From: Spirochaetales bacterium UBA6872 | GTDB lineage: Bacteria; Spirochaetota; Spirochaetia; Sphaerochaetales; Sphaerochaetaceae | Assembly: GCA_002452215.1 (NCBI GenBank) | Contig: DKCO01000033.1 | Coordinates: 1-52,523 of the forward strand | Direction: 5' to 3' | DNA length: 52,523 bases | In this document: positions 1-8,330 of the stretch, piece after piece | How positions within the stretch are numbered: position 1 is the first letter of the stretch | Layout of the letters: the number at the start of each line of letters is the position of its first letter | The notes under the pieces: generated by a model | The model's input: only the letters and a program-made list of their open reading frames with translations | Database searches by the model: none | Told to the model about the DNA's origin: nothing | Position numbers and translations under genes: made by a program

Positions 1-52
1 TGTAAAGTTTTATAAACATATATAAAATGCTAAATTATTGCAGGAGGAGAAA

Positions 53-682
53 GTGGATACAGAGCAATTATACGATAAATACAAAGATGCCAATTACAAG
101 AAATTTGCAAAAAGCCTTTCTCCAACAGACAAATTAGACCGAATTGGCATAAGGATCCCTGATTTAAGAAAACTTGCAAAAACAATAAAAGCCGATGATA
201 TTGAGATCAAATACCATGAGGATGTGATTTTGAAAGGACTTGCGATAGCAAACGAAAAGATCAGTTTCAACGAAAAAGCAAAGAAACTGGACAAACTGCT
301 ACCATATCTCTCAAGCTGGGACCAAACAGATATAATCCAAAGCGCATTCAAGCCAACGAAATCAAACAAAGAAGATATGTATATCTACTTCAAGACACTA
401 TTGCAAAATAAAGATATATTTACAAGACGACTGGCAATTGTATGGCTTATGAGCAATCGAAAGAAGTACAATAAAGAAGAAATCCTTGATCTGATAATCT
501 CATCAGATTCTGATGAATACTACATAATGATGGCTGTCGCATGGGCACTATCATACTTCTATTTCGATGACAAAGAAACTCTCGCTTTATTTGATAAAGT
601 CAGTGCAAAGACAAAGAAGAAAGCAATCCAGAAGATAAATGAGTCAAAGAGACTAAAGGATAAAATCCCATCTACGATATAG
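53..682 (+). CDS. AlkD-like DNA alkylation repair protein
   Basis: A 209-residue, all-helical protein resembling the DNA alkylation repair (AlkD, HEAT-like repeat) family, whose members excise alkylated bases from DNA. Family signs are an N-terminal basic stretch with RIGIRIPDLRKLAK, a central SWDQTDIIQSAFKP segment and the later AIVWLMSNRKKY helix. The length is close to the usual 210-240 residues. I chose GTG at 53 because AGGAGG ends five bases before it. A TTG at 38 is in frame but lies upstream of that ribosome binding site. The gene converges on the esterase at 653 and overlaps its end by 30 bases. The family call is good; the substrate is unknown. Confidence 0.8.
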   Translation: MDTEQLYDKYKDANYKKFAKSLSPTDKLDRIGIRIPDLRKLAKTIKADDIEIKYHEDVILKGLAIANEKISFNEKAKKLDKLLPYLSSWDQTDIIQSAFKPTKSNKEDMYIYFKTLLQNKDIFTRRLAIVWLMSNRKKYNKEEILDLIISSDSDEYYIMMAVAWALSYFYFDDKETLALFDKVSAKTKKKAIQKINESKRLKDKIPSTI

Positions 683-1429
683 CCAATCGATGCATAAAGA
701 AAGCCAGCTTTGCACCCCTTTCTCTTCCCATCCAGTCTCTCTATGCCCCGCTGAAAGCCCATGTCTTCCCTTTTGGTATACATGGTACTCATACGAAATA
801 TTATGCTCAGTCAAAGCTTGGACAAACATCAATGAATTCTCGACAGGAACAGCCTCATCCTCTGCTGTATGCCATATAAAGCACGGGACAGTATCTTTTG
901 ATACTTGGCCTTCCAATGAAAAGTACTCTACTCTCTCTTTATTTTCATCTGTAAGATTGAGCATGGATGGTTTGTTGCAATATTTTCCCATCGTAATCAC
1001 AGGATAGCAAAGAACAGCACAATCAGGGCGTGAGTTATCTCCATATTTCTTCCAATGGCAAGCAATGGACGCAGCCAAGTGGCCACCGGCACTGAAACCC
1101 ATAACAGCAATCTTATCGCTATCGATATTCAATTTATCAGCGTTGTCTTTCAAAAAAGCGATAGAATCAGCAATCTCTTTCTCAGGCTCTGAATGCCTTA
1201 TATTCTCACGCCCGATTGTGTAATGAAGAATAAATACATTGAAGCCAGATGCAAGCAAAGAAAGCGCAACTGGATCTTGCTCTCTCGGAGAAAGATGCTC
1301 ATAGGCGCCACCTGGACAAACAATCACAGCAGGATGGGATGAATATGTATCACAATAAGGTGTCAAATCATCATGAAGATATCCTATCAACTTAGCACAA
1401 TCGCCTATCTTATAATTCTCTATTCTCAT
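653..1429 (-). CDS. alpha/beta-hydrolase (acetyl-esterase type)
   Basis: A 258-residue cytoplasmic alpha/beta-hydrolase of the esterase/lipase group often annotated as acetylxylan or other carbohydrate esterases. The oxyanion-hole region VCPGGAYEHLS lies near residue 40. The nucleophile elbow GFSAGGH is near residue 115. An acid in HTAEDEAVP and a histidine in GRHGLSAG complete the Ser-Asp-His triad. No signal peptide is seen. The ATG at 1429 is preferred over the in-frame GTG at 1441 because a TGAGGA sequence precedes it. The gene runs convergent to the AlkD-like gene and overlaps its last 30 bases. The actual ester substrate cannot be read from the sequence. Confidence 0.82.
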   Translation of the reverse strand: MRIENYKIGDCAKLIGYLHDDLTPYCDTYSSHPAVIVCPGGAYEHLSPREQDPVALSLLASGFNVFILHYTIGRENIRHSEPEKEIADSIAFLKDNADKLNIDSDKIAVMGFSAGGHLAASIACHWKKYGDNSRPDCAVLCYPVITMGKYCNKPSMLNLTDENKERVEYFSLEGQVSKDTVPCFIWHTAEDEAVPVENSLMFVQALTEHNISYEYHVYQKGRHGLSAGHRETGWEEKGVQSWLSLCIDWLYRRWDFIL

Positions 1430-1470
1430 TTGGATCCTCACTTTTCAATCTATATTAAACAGTGGATAGT

Positions 1471-2634
1471 TTACATATCAAGCTCTCCATTCCATAGTCT
1501 CGACAAGAAATCCTCGTATGGCAAGACCAATATGCCATTATCAAGAAGCTGTGGATAATTCTCGCGACAGACCAAGATGTATTTCTCCATAAGCCCTTCT
1601 TCCATAAGAGCCTTCAGCCCTTTTAAATCCTTCGCTGAAACTCGTTTTGTAGCTTTGACATCAACAGCAACCCTCTCGTTTATGATAAAATCGACTTCCT
1701 GTCCACTTTGCGCATGCCAATATGTCAGTCCAGTATTGCCACTTGAATTATAGTCAAGCCAGCTTCGAATCTCCATTGCAATATAGTTCTCAAAATACTT
1801 GCCGAACTCAGCAGTTTCTTCCTCAATTAAGGTAAGTTTCTGGAGTTTTCTGCAAACACCAACGTCAAAAATATAAAATTTGCTGGCAGCATTTGGTTTT
1901 CTTATCTTGGTCTTTCTATAAGGAGGTACTTCAAATCCAATTAAAGTATCAACAAGTATATTGTACCACTCGCGAACACTGACACCGCTAATTGATATAT
2001 CACGTGCCACATTTTCATAATTCGTAATATCCCCACTTGTCGTTGCCACAGTTCTCAAAAATTCCCAGAATGGAGGTAGATTCCTCACTTCCCTCTCCGT
2101 TTCGATCTCCTCCTTCACATATAATCCTACATAATCGGAAAGAAATGTCTCATAATCATCATCGGAAAATGGTGCTGGAAGAAGTCCTGACTTGAATATT
2201 CTTTCAAGAGAGATATCGAAGTTTTTGATCTCTGGCCAAACAAGAGGATGAAAATTGAATAGCCCCGCTCTTCCCCCAAGAAGATTAACGCCTTTCTTTT
2301 TCAGTTTTCTTGCACTTGATCCAGTCAGAAGAAAGTGAATACCTGTCTCTTCAATAAGCATATGGACTTCATTAAGAAGTTCTGGAAGGCGTTGAATCTC
2401 ATCAATAACAACAACACCATCATTGATTCCTTTTGCTCTTAATGTATTTCTGAGGATAGATGGACGCATTGAAAGATCTCGATAAAGCTCACTGTCTAAG
2501 AGCGTCCATGCAAGCTTTGGCTCAGAAAGCTGATTCTTTATATAGGAAGATTTCCCTGTCTGCCTTGGGCCAAATAGGAAAATCGATTTCTTCTCAAGCC
2601 TTTTATCTATATTTGCAACTCTTTCAATATACAT
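1471..2634 (-). CDS. AAA ATPase with DUF4143 (copy A)
   Basis: A 387-residue AAA_14/DUF4143 protein. Walker A is FGPRQTGKSS near residue 20. Walker B is VVIDEIQRLPELL near residue 80. A sensor-like LLTGSSARKL follows, and the C-terminal DUF4143 part contains the nuclease-like EVDFIINERVAVDVKAT segment. These proteins are common in anaerobes and their function is unknown. The ATG at 2634 is preceded by AGAGGA; the longer in-frame start lacks this. It is a close relative of the protein encoded at 48703-49875, with the same motifs in the same order. The other two DUF4143 proteins in this window belong to different branches. Confidence 0.85.
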   Translation of the reverse strand: MYIERVANIDKRLEKKSIFLFGPRQTGKSSYIKNQLSEPKLAWTLLDSELYRDLSMRPSILRNTLRAKGINDGVVVIDEIQRLPELLNEVHMLIEETGIHFLLTGSSARKLKKKGVNLLGGRAGLFNFHPLVWPEIKNFDISLERIFKSGLLPAPFSDDDYETFLSDYVGLYVKEEIETEREVRNLPPFWEFLRTVATTSGDITNYENVARDISISGVSVREWYNILVDTLIGFEVPPYRKTKIRKPNAASKFYIFDVGVCRKLQKLTLIEEETAEFGKYFENYIAMEIRSWLDYNSSGNTGLTYWHAQSGQEVDFIINERVAVDVKATKRVSAKDLKGLKALMEEGLMEKYILVCRENYPQLLDNGILVLPYEDFLSRLWNGELDM

Positions 2635-2866
2635 AATTTCCTCTATATGTGAAATATTATACATAAAATCCAAAAAATCAAAGTGATAGTTTGAAATTTC
2701 ATAAAAAACTCAAAGCATAACTTTGAATATTCACAAAATTTCATTGAGTTGAGATTTAGAAAAGGTCAGAGAATGACCTAAGACACTTGTCAAGACAATC
2801 AGCCACCACGACTATGGATACCCAGATGAAAATAACACATTCTTAAAGATCTTAGATATCAGTAGA

Positions 2867-2887
2867 AGGACTTATGTCAAGAGTCCT
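2867..2887 (-). terminator. stem-loop downstream of glycosyltransferase gene
   Basis: AGGACT and AGTCCT face each other across nine bases, just past the 3' end of the minus-strand gene that stops at 2934. A second hairpin, AGGTCA/TGACCT, lies at 2763-2779. No clear T tract follows either one, so the terminator role is a weak inference. Nothing else is recognisable in 2635-2933. Confidence 0.3.
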
Positions 2888-2933
2888 ACTAAATCCTATG
2901 AAATTCAGGGCTGAACTAAAGTATTCACACTGT

Positions 2934-3896
2934 CTATTTGATACTAACAAAATCACCAAACAACTCATTATAGAATGTCGGATGTCCATTCTTCTGTAAG
3001 TCATAAACGTCATGTCTTCGCAATTTAAAAGCCCAAGTATCTTTTTTTATTTCATTGATAAATTCCGAGTCAAACTCATCATTCAATTTTCTTTGCAGAT
3101 CATAGACATGCTCACAAGTAACAGGTATATTATCTATCTGTTTTCGGACACTCGGAAAACTCTCATAAGCAATCCACCATATGTAATCTATTAAGAAATA
3201 ATCTATTAAAGTCTTTTTGTCTCTCCAATACTCAAAAAAAACATCTCTTGCAAAACAAAAAAAAGGATGGTTTTTATTGCGAGAATAAAGAAAGAATGAG
3301 GTCCACATATTCTTACTGGGTAAATACTCGACATGATTATCAGTATTTTTTATTGAAAAAATTGGAAAGTTGGTGAAATCTTGGACAGGAGGTAAGAAAT
3401 ACATTGAAATATCAGACCATATACCACCATATTTAGACAAAAGAGTCACACGAGATATATCTGCAAGCTCCGTTGTTGTAATAAAACCCTTTTTATGTTT
3501 TTCAATTATGTAGTCAGGCAAATCTATATAGTTTTTATAATTGTCTTCAGTTATAACAATCAGAGTAAACTCAGGAAATGCCCGTTGCGCACTTTCAATA
3601 CTTCCCTTTATTAAAGGTATGGCATTCTCCAATCCTTGCCACCAAAACATCCATAAATACTTTCCCCCCCCCTCCCCAACAGGCAACCCATCCAAAGAGA
3701 CATTCGCATACTTATTGATTATTGAACCATATTTTTTTCTAATATAATTTTTTACAGCATTATCTTCAAAAATTACACCTTTGTAAGTAAAGCTGTTTTT
3801 GAATCTGGTCTGGCCATAGATTAATGATAAAAGATTCCCCACTCCTGCCTTAGGAGAACATCTGCATACCTTCAACCATTCTGCAACAATCGACAT
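2934..3896 (-). CDS. capsular-polysaccharide-type glycosyltransferase 1 (poly-G contingency gene)
   Basis: A 320-residue protein of the capsular polysaccharide synthesis/glycosyltransferase-sugar family (Caps_synth-like, GT-A fold). The core shows WMFWWQGLENA, then LIVITEDNY, then the donor-binding region LLSKYGGIWSDISMY, where the paralogues have GGIWADAT and GGLWLDAT. ATG 3896 is chosen because MSIVAEWLKV aligns with the start of the neighbouring paralogue; a GTG at 3905 is also possible. A run of nine Gs interrupts the N-terminal third (GEGGGKY) and keeps the frame open at this length. One base gained or lost would frameshift before the catalytic region. It is the last gene of a minus-strand run with 3920-4867, 4883-6223 and 6223-7299. 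The sugar specificity is unknown. Confidence 0.82.
   Translation of the reverse strand: MSIVAEWLKVCRCSPKAGVGNLLSLIYGQTRFKNSFTYKGVIFEDNAVKNYIRKKYGSIINKYANVSLDGLPVGEGGGKYLWMFWWQGLENAIPLIKGSIESAQRAFPEFTLIVITEDNYKNYIDLPDYIIEKHKKGFITTTELADISRVTLLSKYGGIWSDISMYFLPPVQDFTNFPIFSIKNTDNHVEYLPSKNMWTSFFLYSRNKNHPFFCFARDVFFEYWRDKKTLIDYFLIDYIWWIAYESFPSVRKQIDNIPVTCEHVYDLQRKLNDEFDSEFINEIKKDTWAFKLRRHDVYDLQKNGHPTFYNELFGDFVSIK
3664..3672 (-). repeat. G9 homopolymer tract inside a glycosyltransferase gene
   Basis: Nine consecutive Cs on the plus strand (nine Gs in the coding strand), followed by T and four more Cs. The tract lies in the coding sequence before the catalytic motifs, and both paralogues lack any such run. 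G tracts of this length are classic slipped-strand mispairing sites. Confidence 0.9.
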
Positions 3897-3919
3897 ACAA
3901 TTCACTCCATCCTCAATAA

Positions 3920-4867
3920 TTATTGCAGGTATTTCTTAAACATGAAAGAATAAAACGTCTGTTCTCCATCAGATTGGAGCATGTAATCATGGTGCCTATT
4001 AAGCTTCGAAGCCCAGTTTACTTTCAATAGATATCTATATTTTTTGATAGAAAAACAGTCATTTAAATACCCAACAAGTTCATCTTGATAATGCGTTGTA
4101 ATTGGAACTTTATCGATTTGTTTTCTTATATAAGGAAATTCATCATAGGCAACAGAAATCATATAATCTATTAAAAAGTACTCAACCAGGTAATCTTCTT
4201 TTTTACAATACTCTATGAATACATCCCTCATAAATGAAAATAAAGGATATCCGACAGAATTAGAGCACATGAAATAAACATTCCATCTACCTTTACATGG
4301 CCAATATCTAATTGCGGGCATTTCATCCCTCAACGTGAAAAATTCGTAAGCTTCAATATTTGGATGAACATCAGAACAATATAGCGTGGCATCAGCCCAT
4401 ATACCACCATATCTGGCTAATAAAGATACCCTTATAAAATCAGAAAGATGAATAAAAGTTATCTGTTTTTTTTCAACTTTGTCCATGATAAGTGCTGGGA
4501 TATCAATATAATCCTTATAATTATCTTTTGTTACAACTATTACTTCATAATCAAAAAAACATTTTCTTATAGATGCAATACAACCTCTTATCATAGGTGG
4601 TGCTTCGCATTCTCCTTGCCACCACACTGTCCAAACGACTTTCTTAGCAGGTTTTAGGCTATCAGTGGAAACCTGTCTATATGCATTAATCAAGTCATTA
4701 AAATTCTTTTTTATGTAATTCGTAACAGCTTGATCTTTCTTCTTCACGAAAGAGTAAGTCATTTTATTCTGGAATTTAGGATACAAATAAATTCCTGACA
4801 AAATATCCCAAAAGGCTATTTTCTTTGATATTTTAAAAACATGAATCCAATCAAGTACCAAAGACAT
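3920..4867 (-). CDS. capsular-polysaccharide-type glycosyltransferase 2
   Basis: A 315-residue paralogue of the gene at 2934-3896. It has the same order of motifs: VVWTVWWQGECEAPPM, then VIVVTKDNYKDYIDIP, then FIRVSLLARYGGIWADAT. It keeps the aspartate of the donor-binding motif (WAD). No membrane segment is clear, so it is probably a cytoplasmic or peripheral glycosyltransferase. It starts 15 bases after the stop of the fusion gene (4883-6223) in the same transcription direction. It is separated from paralogue 1 by about 23 bases, so the three genes are probably one operon. The acceptor and donor are unknown. Confidence 0.82.
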   Translation of the reverse strand: MSLVLDWIHVFKISKKIAFWDILSGIYLYPKFQNKMTYSFVKKKDQAVTNYIKKNFNDLINAYRQVSTDSLKPAKKVVWTVWWQGECEAPPMIRGCIASIRKCFFDYEVIVVTKDNYKDYIDIPALIMDKVEKKQITFIHLSDFIRVSLLARYGGIWADATLYCSDVHPNIEAYEFFTLRDEMPAIRYWPCKGRWNVYFMCSNSVGYPLFSFMRDVFIEYCKKEDYLVEYFLIDYMISVAYDEFPYIRKQIDKVPITTHYQDELVGYLNDCFSIKKYRYLLKVNWASKLNRHHDYMLQSDGEQTFYSFMFKKYLQ

Positions 4868-4882
4868 CGTTTCCTTCCATCA

Positions 4883-6223
4883 CTAAATATATAAGACATC
4901 AATTGAATCTTCAAAATCTTCAATTACTTTTGTTATTGCCATAGAAATTTCCTCACCAACCAATTGAATGTTTTTACCTGTTTTAATTGCATTAATGAAA
5001 GAAATGATTTCATATCTTATCCCTTCACCTTCAAGTTGATAGAAATACCTTTTATTCTCTTCCTGGTTTTCAAACCTAATCTCAAAATAGTCAGTTTTCC
5101 ACCAAGGAGATGGAACATATGCATATCCCTTCGTTCCAGAAATGACTAGATCTCCTTCGGACTTTACGCCTTCCCCAATTTTTATTGATCCAACAGAATT
5201 AGTATATACGAAGTCAATTTTAGAAAACAAATCGAATTTTTTATCATCTGTAACAACACGAGAAACCATCCTCTTCTCTGAATAATTGGTCCCGAACAAT
5301 TGAAATATAGGCAACATAGCTGTTGGTCCCCAGGCACACAATCCATTCCAAATAGAATCTAATTCCTTCTTTTCATATTCTTTGTAACGCAAACTAGTAC
5401 AAGTTGTATCTACAGAAACAATGTCACCTATAATTCCACTTTTAACTAACAGTAGCAATCTTTCATAAGCCGTCGAATATGCTGTCTTTATAGCCTCAGA
5501 TATAATACAACCGTTCTTTTTTGCTAAATCATAAAGAAAACAACAATCCTCTGAGTTCATTGATACAGGGGACTCGCAAAGAACATGTTTTTTCTTCTCC
5601 AAAGCCAATTTCGACTGTTCAAAATGCTTTCTCGGATGTGAAACCAAATATACGGCATCTGACAAAGAAAGCAACTCATCATAACTTTTTGTAATATAGC
5701 ATTGGGACTTTAATTTCGAAGATAGTCTATCTAAGTCTGTGGAATATATTCCTGAGATTTTTACACCATTAACATAAGTACATTCATCGGCAAATTTATC
5801 AATTACATTTGACTCTCCTACCAAGCCAAGTGAAATCAAGTTTTTTTCAGCTCTTAAATCAGTACTAGATATTCCTTCCGTTCGTTCCAAATAGATTACT
5901 TTGCAATATTCTTTGATATAATCGAATTTGCCTTTCCAATCAGAACCAACTGTGAAAATATCAATTCCGAATCTCTTAATGTCGTCTATTTTTTGTCCTT
6001 CATATTCTTCTACTATGATTTCATCTGCTAGTCCTGTTTTTTTAACAGCCTCAATTCGTTCCATAAGAGATTGCTGAACATTGATTTTCCCTCTCGATTT
6101 GTCAAAATCATCGCTTGTAACTCCAACAATCAAATAATCTCCGAGAGCTTTCGCTCTTTCCAGCAATCTAATATGCCCATAATGTAACAAATCATAGGTC
6201 CCATAAGTAATAACTTTAACCAT
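4883..6223 (-). CDS. cytidylyltransferase-oxidoreductase fusion protein
   Basis: A 446-residue two-domain protein. Residues 1-130 are a TagD/glycerol-3-phosphate-cytidylyltransferase-like domain with TYGTYDLLHYGHIRLL (HxGH) and the C-terminal signature RTEGISSTDLR; such enzymes make CDP-activated alcohols. Residues about 135-440 look like a Gfo/Idh/MocA oxidoreductase (GLVGESNVIDKFA Rossmann start). The usual catalytic EKP is replaced by ESP (LCESPVSMN), and the usual histidine after the GG/WG region is not obvious (WGPTAMLPIFQ). The start ATG overlaps the TAA of the aminotransferase (TAATG), so the two are translationally coupled. Context with LicD suggests it activates a small alcohol or amino alcohol for glycan decoration. 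The exact substrate is unknown. Confidence 0.83.
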   Translation of the reverse strand: MVKVITYGTYDLLHYGHIRLLERAKALGDYLIVGVTSDDFDKSRGKINVQQSLMERIEAVKKTGLADEIIVEEYEGQKIDDIKRFGIDIFTVGSDWKGKFDYIKEYCKVIYLERTEGISSTDLRAEKNLISLGLVGESNVIDKFADECTYVNGVKISGIYSTDLDRLSSKLKSQCYITKSYDELLSLSDAVYLVSHPRKHFEQSKLALEKKKHVLCESPVSMNSEDCCFLYDLAKKNGCIISEAIKTAYSTAYERLLLLVKSGIIGDIVSVDTTCTSLRYKEYEKKELDSIWNGLCAWGPTAMLPIFQLFGTNYSEKRMVSRVVTDDKKFDLFSKIDFVYTNSVGSIKIGEGVKSEGDLVISGTKGYAYVPSPWWKTDYFEIRFENQEENKRYFYQLEGEGIRYEIISFINAIKTGKNIQLVGEEISMAITKVIEDFEDSIDVLYI

Positions 6224-7299
6224 TAAAGCAATCCTCTTATCATCATGTCTTTGAAAGCACTCAACAAAGTTGCATTATCCTCAACGGTCAAAGCTCCCAT
6301 ATGCCCCACTCTGAAGATTTTATTTGCTAATTCACCTCCGTTCGGGCAAACCCAGATTCCATATTCTTTTTTTAATATCTTGAAGACATCATAGGCAGAT
6401 ACGTTATTTATTGGATGAAGCGGTGTTACAGCATTTGAAAGCGATTCAGAGGTTATTTCAAATGGTAAGCTCTTGATTTCAGATCTAAAATTGGTAGCTA
6501 TATTATGTATTCGTGTTATTTCCTCTTCGACTCCTCCAAATTCTGCAATTTTCTTCAGACGAGTATTTATTTGCCTCAATATTCCCACAGCAGGAGTAAA
6601 AGGAGTCTGCCCTCTCTCTCCATCTTTCAAAGCCTCTTTCAAATCCAAATACATGCAACAACATTCATGTGATTGAAGTCGAGAAATAGCATCTGGAGAC
6701 AAAACAATTATGGAGATGCCGGGATCGCAAGCCAAAGCTTTTTGAGAACCGGTCATAAGAACACCAATATTATATTTGCTCATATCTATTGAGTCAGCAA
6801 GGAAAGAACTGATTGCATCAACTACTAAAAAAATGTTATTTCGTTTGCAAAATGAACCAATTAGATCCAAATCATATAAAACTCCAGTCGATGTCTCATG
6901 GATATTTACAAGAAAACCTGTATATCCTTTATTCTCAAAAGGTTCCAGATCTTTTGCATGGATATTTTTCCCCATTTGAAGTTTTATCTCAGAATAAGGA
7001 ATCCCATGAACATTGCATATTTTGGCAAATCTTTCTCCAAAACTACCTCCATTAACTATCACAAGTCTATCATTCTTATCAAATAAATTAATTACAGAGG
7101 CTTCCATTGACGCTGTACCTGATCCAGTAATAAATGAAACTCTTGAATATTGTGGTGCTTTTGCAAAGTCTTTAATCAAGCTCTCATTTTCAAGCATGAT
7201 CTCGGAAAACTCTTCTGTTCTAAAGTAAGGAATTTGCTCTGAAGCTGTTTTCCTGACATCATCGTCTGACTTCACTGGTCCTACCGCAAAATTCAACAT
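6223..7299 (-). CDS. class V PLP-dependent aminotransferase
   Basis: A 358-residue fold-type I class V aminotransferase related to alanine-glyoxylate and 2-aminoethylphosphonate aminotransferases. The N-terminus AVGPVKSDDDV carries the GPV signature. The PLP-phosphate loop is FITGSGTASMEA. An aspartate lies in LVVDAISSF, and the Schiff-base lysine is in MTGSQKALACDPG. It heads a minus-strand run of four genes and overlaps the cytidylyltransferase fusion by one base. The pairing suggests it makes an amino group on a phosphorylated small alcohol or phosphonate that the partner then links to CMP. No phosphonate mutase or decarboxylase is in the window, so a phosphonate substrate is only a possibility. 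Confidence 0.85.
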   Translation of the reverse strand: MLNFAVGPVKSDDDVRKTASEQIPYFRTEEFSEIMLENESLIKDFAKAPQYSRVSFITGSGTASMEASVINLFDKNDRLVIVNGGSFGERFAKICNVHGIPYSEIKLQMGKNIHAKDLEPFENKGYTGFLVNIHETSTGVLYDLDLIGSFCKRNNIFLVVDAISSFLADSIDMSKYNIGVLMTGSQKALACDPGISIIVLSPDAISRLQSHECCCMYLDLKEALKDGERGQTPFTPAVGILRQINTRLKKIAEFGGVEEEITRIHNIATNFRSEIKSLPFEITSESLSNAVTPLHPINNVSAYDVFKILKKEYGIWVCPNGGELANKIFRVGHMGALTVEDNATLLSAFKDMMIRGLL

Positions 7300-7329
7300 A
7301 TTGTAATCTCTCCTGATCCATGTGAATAA

Positions 7330-7348
7330 TGTTAACTTATTGTTAACA
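7330..7348. promoter_or_regulatory. inverted repeat upstream of aminotransferase operon
   Basis: TGTTAAC and GTTAACA form a perfect 7-base inverted repeat around TTATT, about 30 bases before the start at 7299. It lies in the 94-base gap between licD copy 1 and the aminotransferase, where an operator is expected. No T tract follows it, so a terminator is less likely. Confidence 0.4.
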
Positions 7349-7393
7349 CATTATCTTAATATAGATAGTGGAAAAATTAAATGTCTTTATTAC

Positions 7394-8215
7394 TCAAACT
7401 TCTATCCAAGCCTCCATTTCGTGGCAAATTCGTTTCGACTCTATTGGTAGCTTCATATAATCAGATCCATACAATCTTGACAAATAATCCTCCCAACCTG
7501 ACATTGCTTTGAATTTCTTGCCTTGAAATTCCACATCACATGGATTTTTTAGTCCTACTATAGGGAATGACTCTCTATCACCATCAAAATTCCAAGTAAA
7601 GCAAACACAATCCTTGTTAGATGATGAACGATATTTCTTTGCTGATTCTATTGACATTCTACATATCCGTTCAGTTCCAATAATCCTCTTGAAAATAAAA
7701 CCTCCAAGTCTATTAATCGAACCTTTGATACCAGCTCTTGAGCTTGAGTTAGGATTCGTATTGGCAAGTCCAAACCAGGATAAATACATAGCTGCTTTTA
7801 GAAAATAAACTTTTCTTCTAATTCTATTATCTGGGACAACATCTAAAGGAAACACATCAATCCAAATTTTATTAGGTTCAACAATAAAAGCAGAAGGACG
7901 ATTTATTGAAGTCCGAAGATCAATAATTTTTGAAAACAGGAACATAGAAGAGCCTTCCACGCAAGATACGAGTTTATAGTTTTTATTTTTTTTCACCTTA
8001 TTATAAATTTGAACAAATCTATCGTACTCTGTCCTTTCCATATAAACATCAACATCATCATCCCATGGTATGAATCCCTTATGCCTAATAGCCCCTAACA
8101 AGGTTCCATAAGCAAGTATTGGATTAAATCCATACTCATCACAAAATTCCTGAAAATCGCAGAGCATATCAAATTCTGCATTCTGTATTTCTCTTAATGA
8201 AAGCTTTTTTTTCAC
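7394..8215 (-). CDS. LicD-family phosphotransferase, copy 1
   Basis: A 273-residue LicD protein. The family transfers phosphocholine or related phospho-groups from CDP-donors to surface glycans. The signature LAYGTLLGAIRHKGFIPWD followed by DDVDVYM lies at about residues 35-60; its aspartates bind metal in this nucleotidyltransferase-like fold. IDVFPLDVVPD follows near residue 125. The start is GTG at 8215 with only a modest upstream purine stretch. It lies upstream of the aminotransferase and cytidylyltransferase genes on the same strand, which fits a make-and-transfer cassette. The group transferred is unknown. Confidence 0.88.
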   Translation of the reverse strand: MKKKLSLREIQNAEFDMLCDFQEFCDEYGFNPILAYGTLLGAIRHKGFIPWDDDVDVYMERTEYDRFVQIYNKVKKNKNYKLVSCVEGSSMFLFSKIIDLRTSINRPSAFIVEPNKIWIDVFPLDVVPDNRIRRKVYFLKAAMYLSWFGLANTNPNSSSRAGIKGSINRLGGFIFKRIIGTERICRMSIESAKKYRSSSNKDCVCFTWNFDGDRESFPIVGLKNPCDVEFQGKKFKAMSGWEDYLSRLYGSDYMKLPIESKRICHEMEAWIEV

Positions 8216-8330
8216 GATGATTCTTCACTTTTCCTTGGCAAGTTTATTTCTTTTTGGCAAAAGTATGCAATTATAGTGGTTAAACTATAAACATATTTTA
8301 TGATAAGATTGTTATCCAGCAAGATTCAAT

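Noticed and set aside
6223..7299. A full aminoalkylphosphonate pathway
   Set aside because: The aminotransferase resembles 2-aminoethylphosphonate aminotransferases, but no phosphoenolpyruvate mutase or phosphonopyruvate decarboxylase is present in the window; kept only as one possible substrate class.
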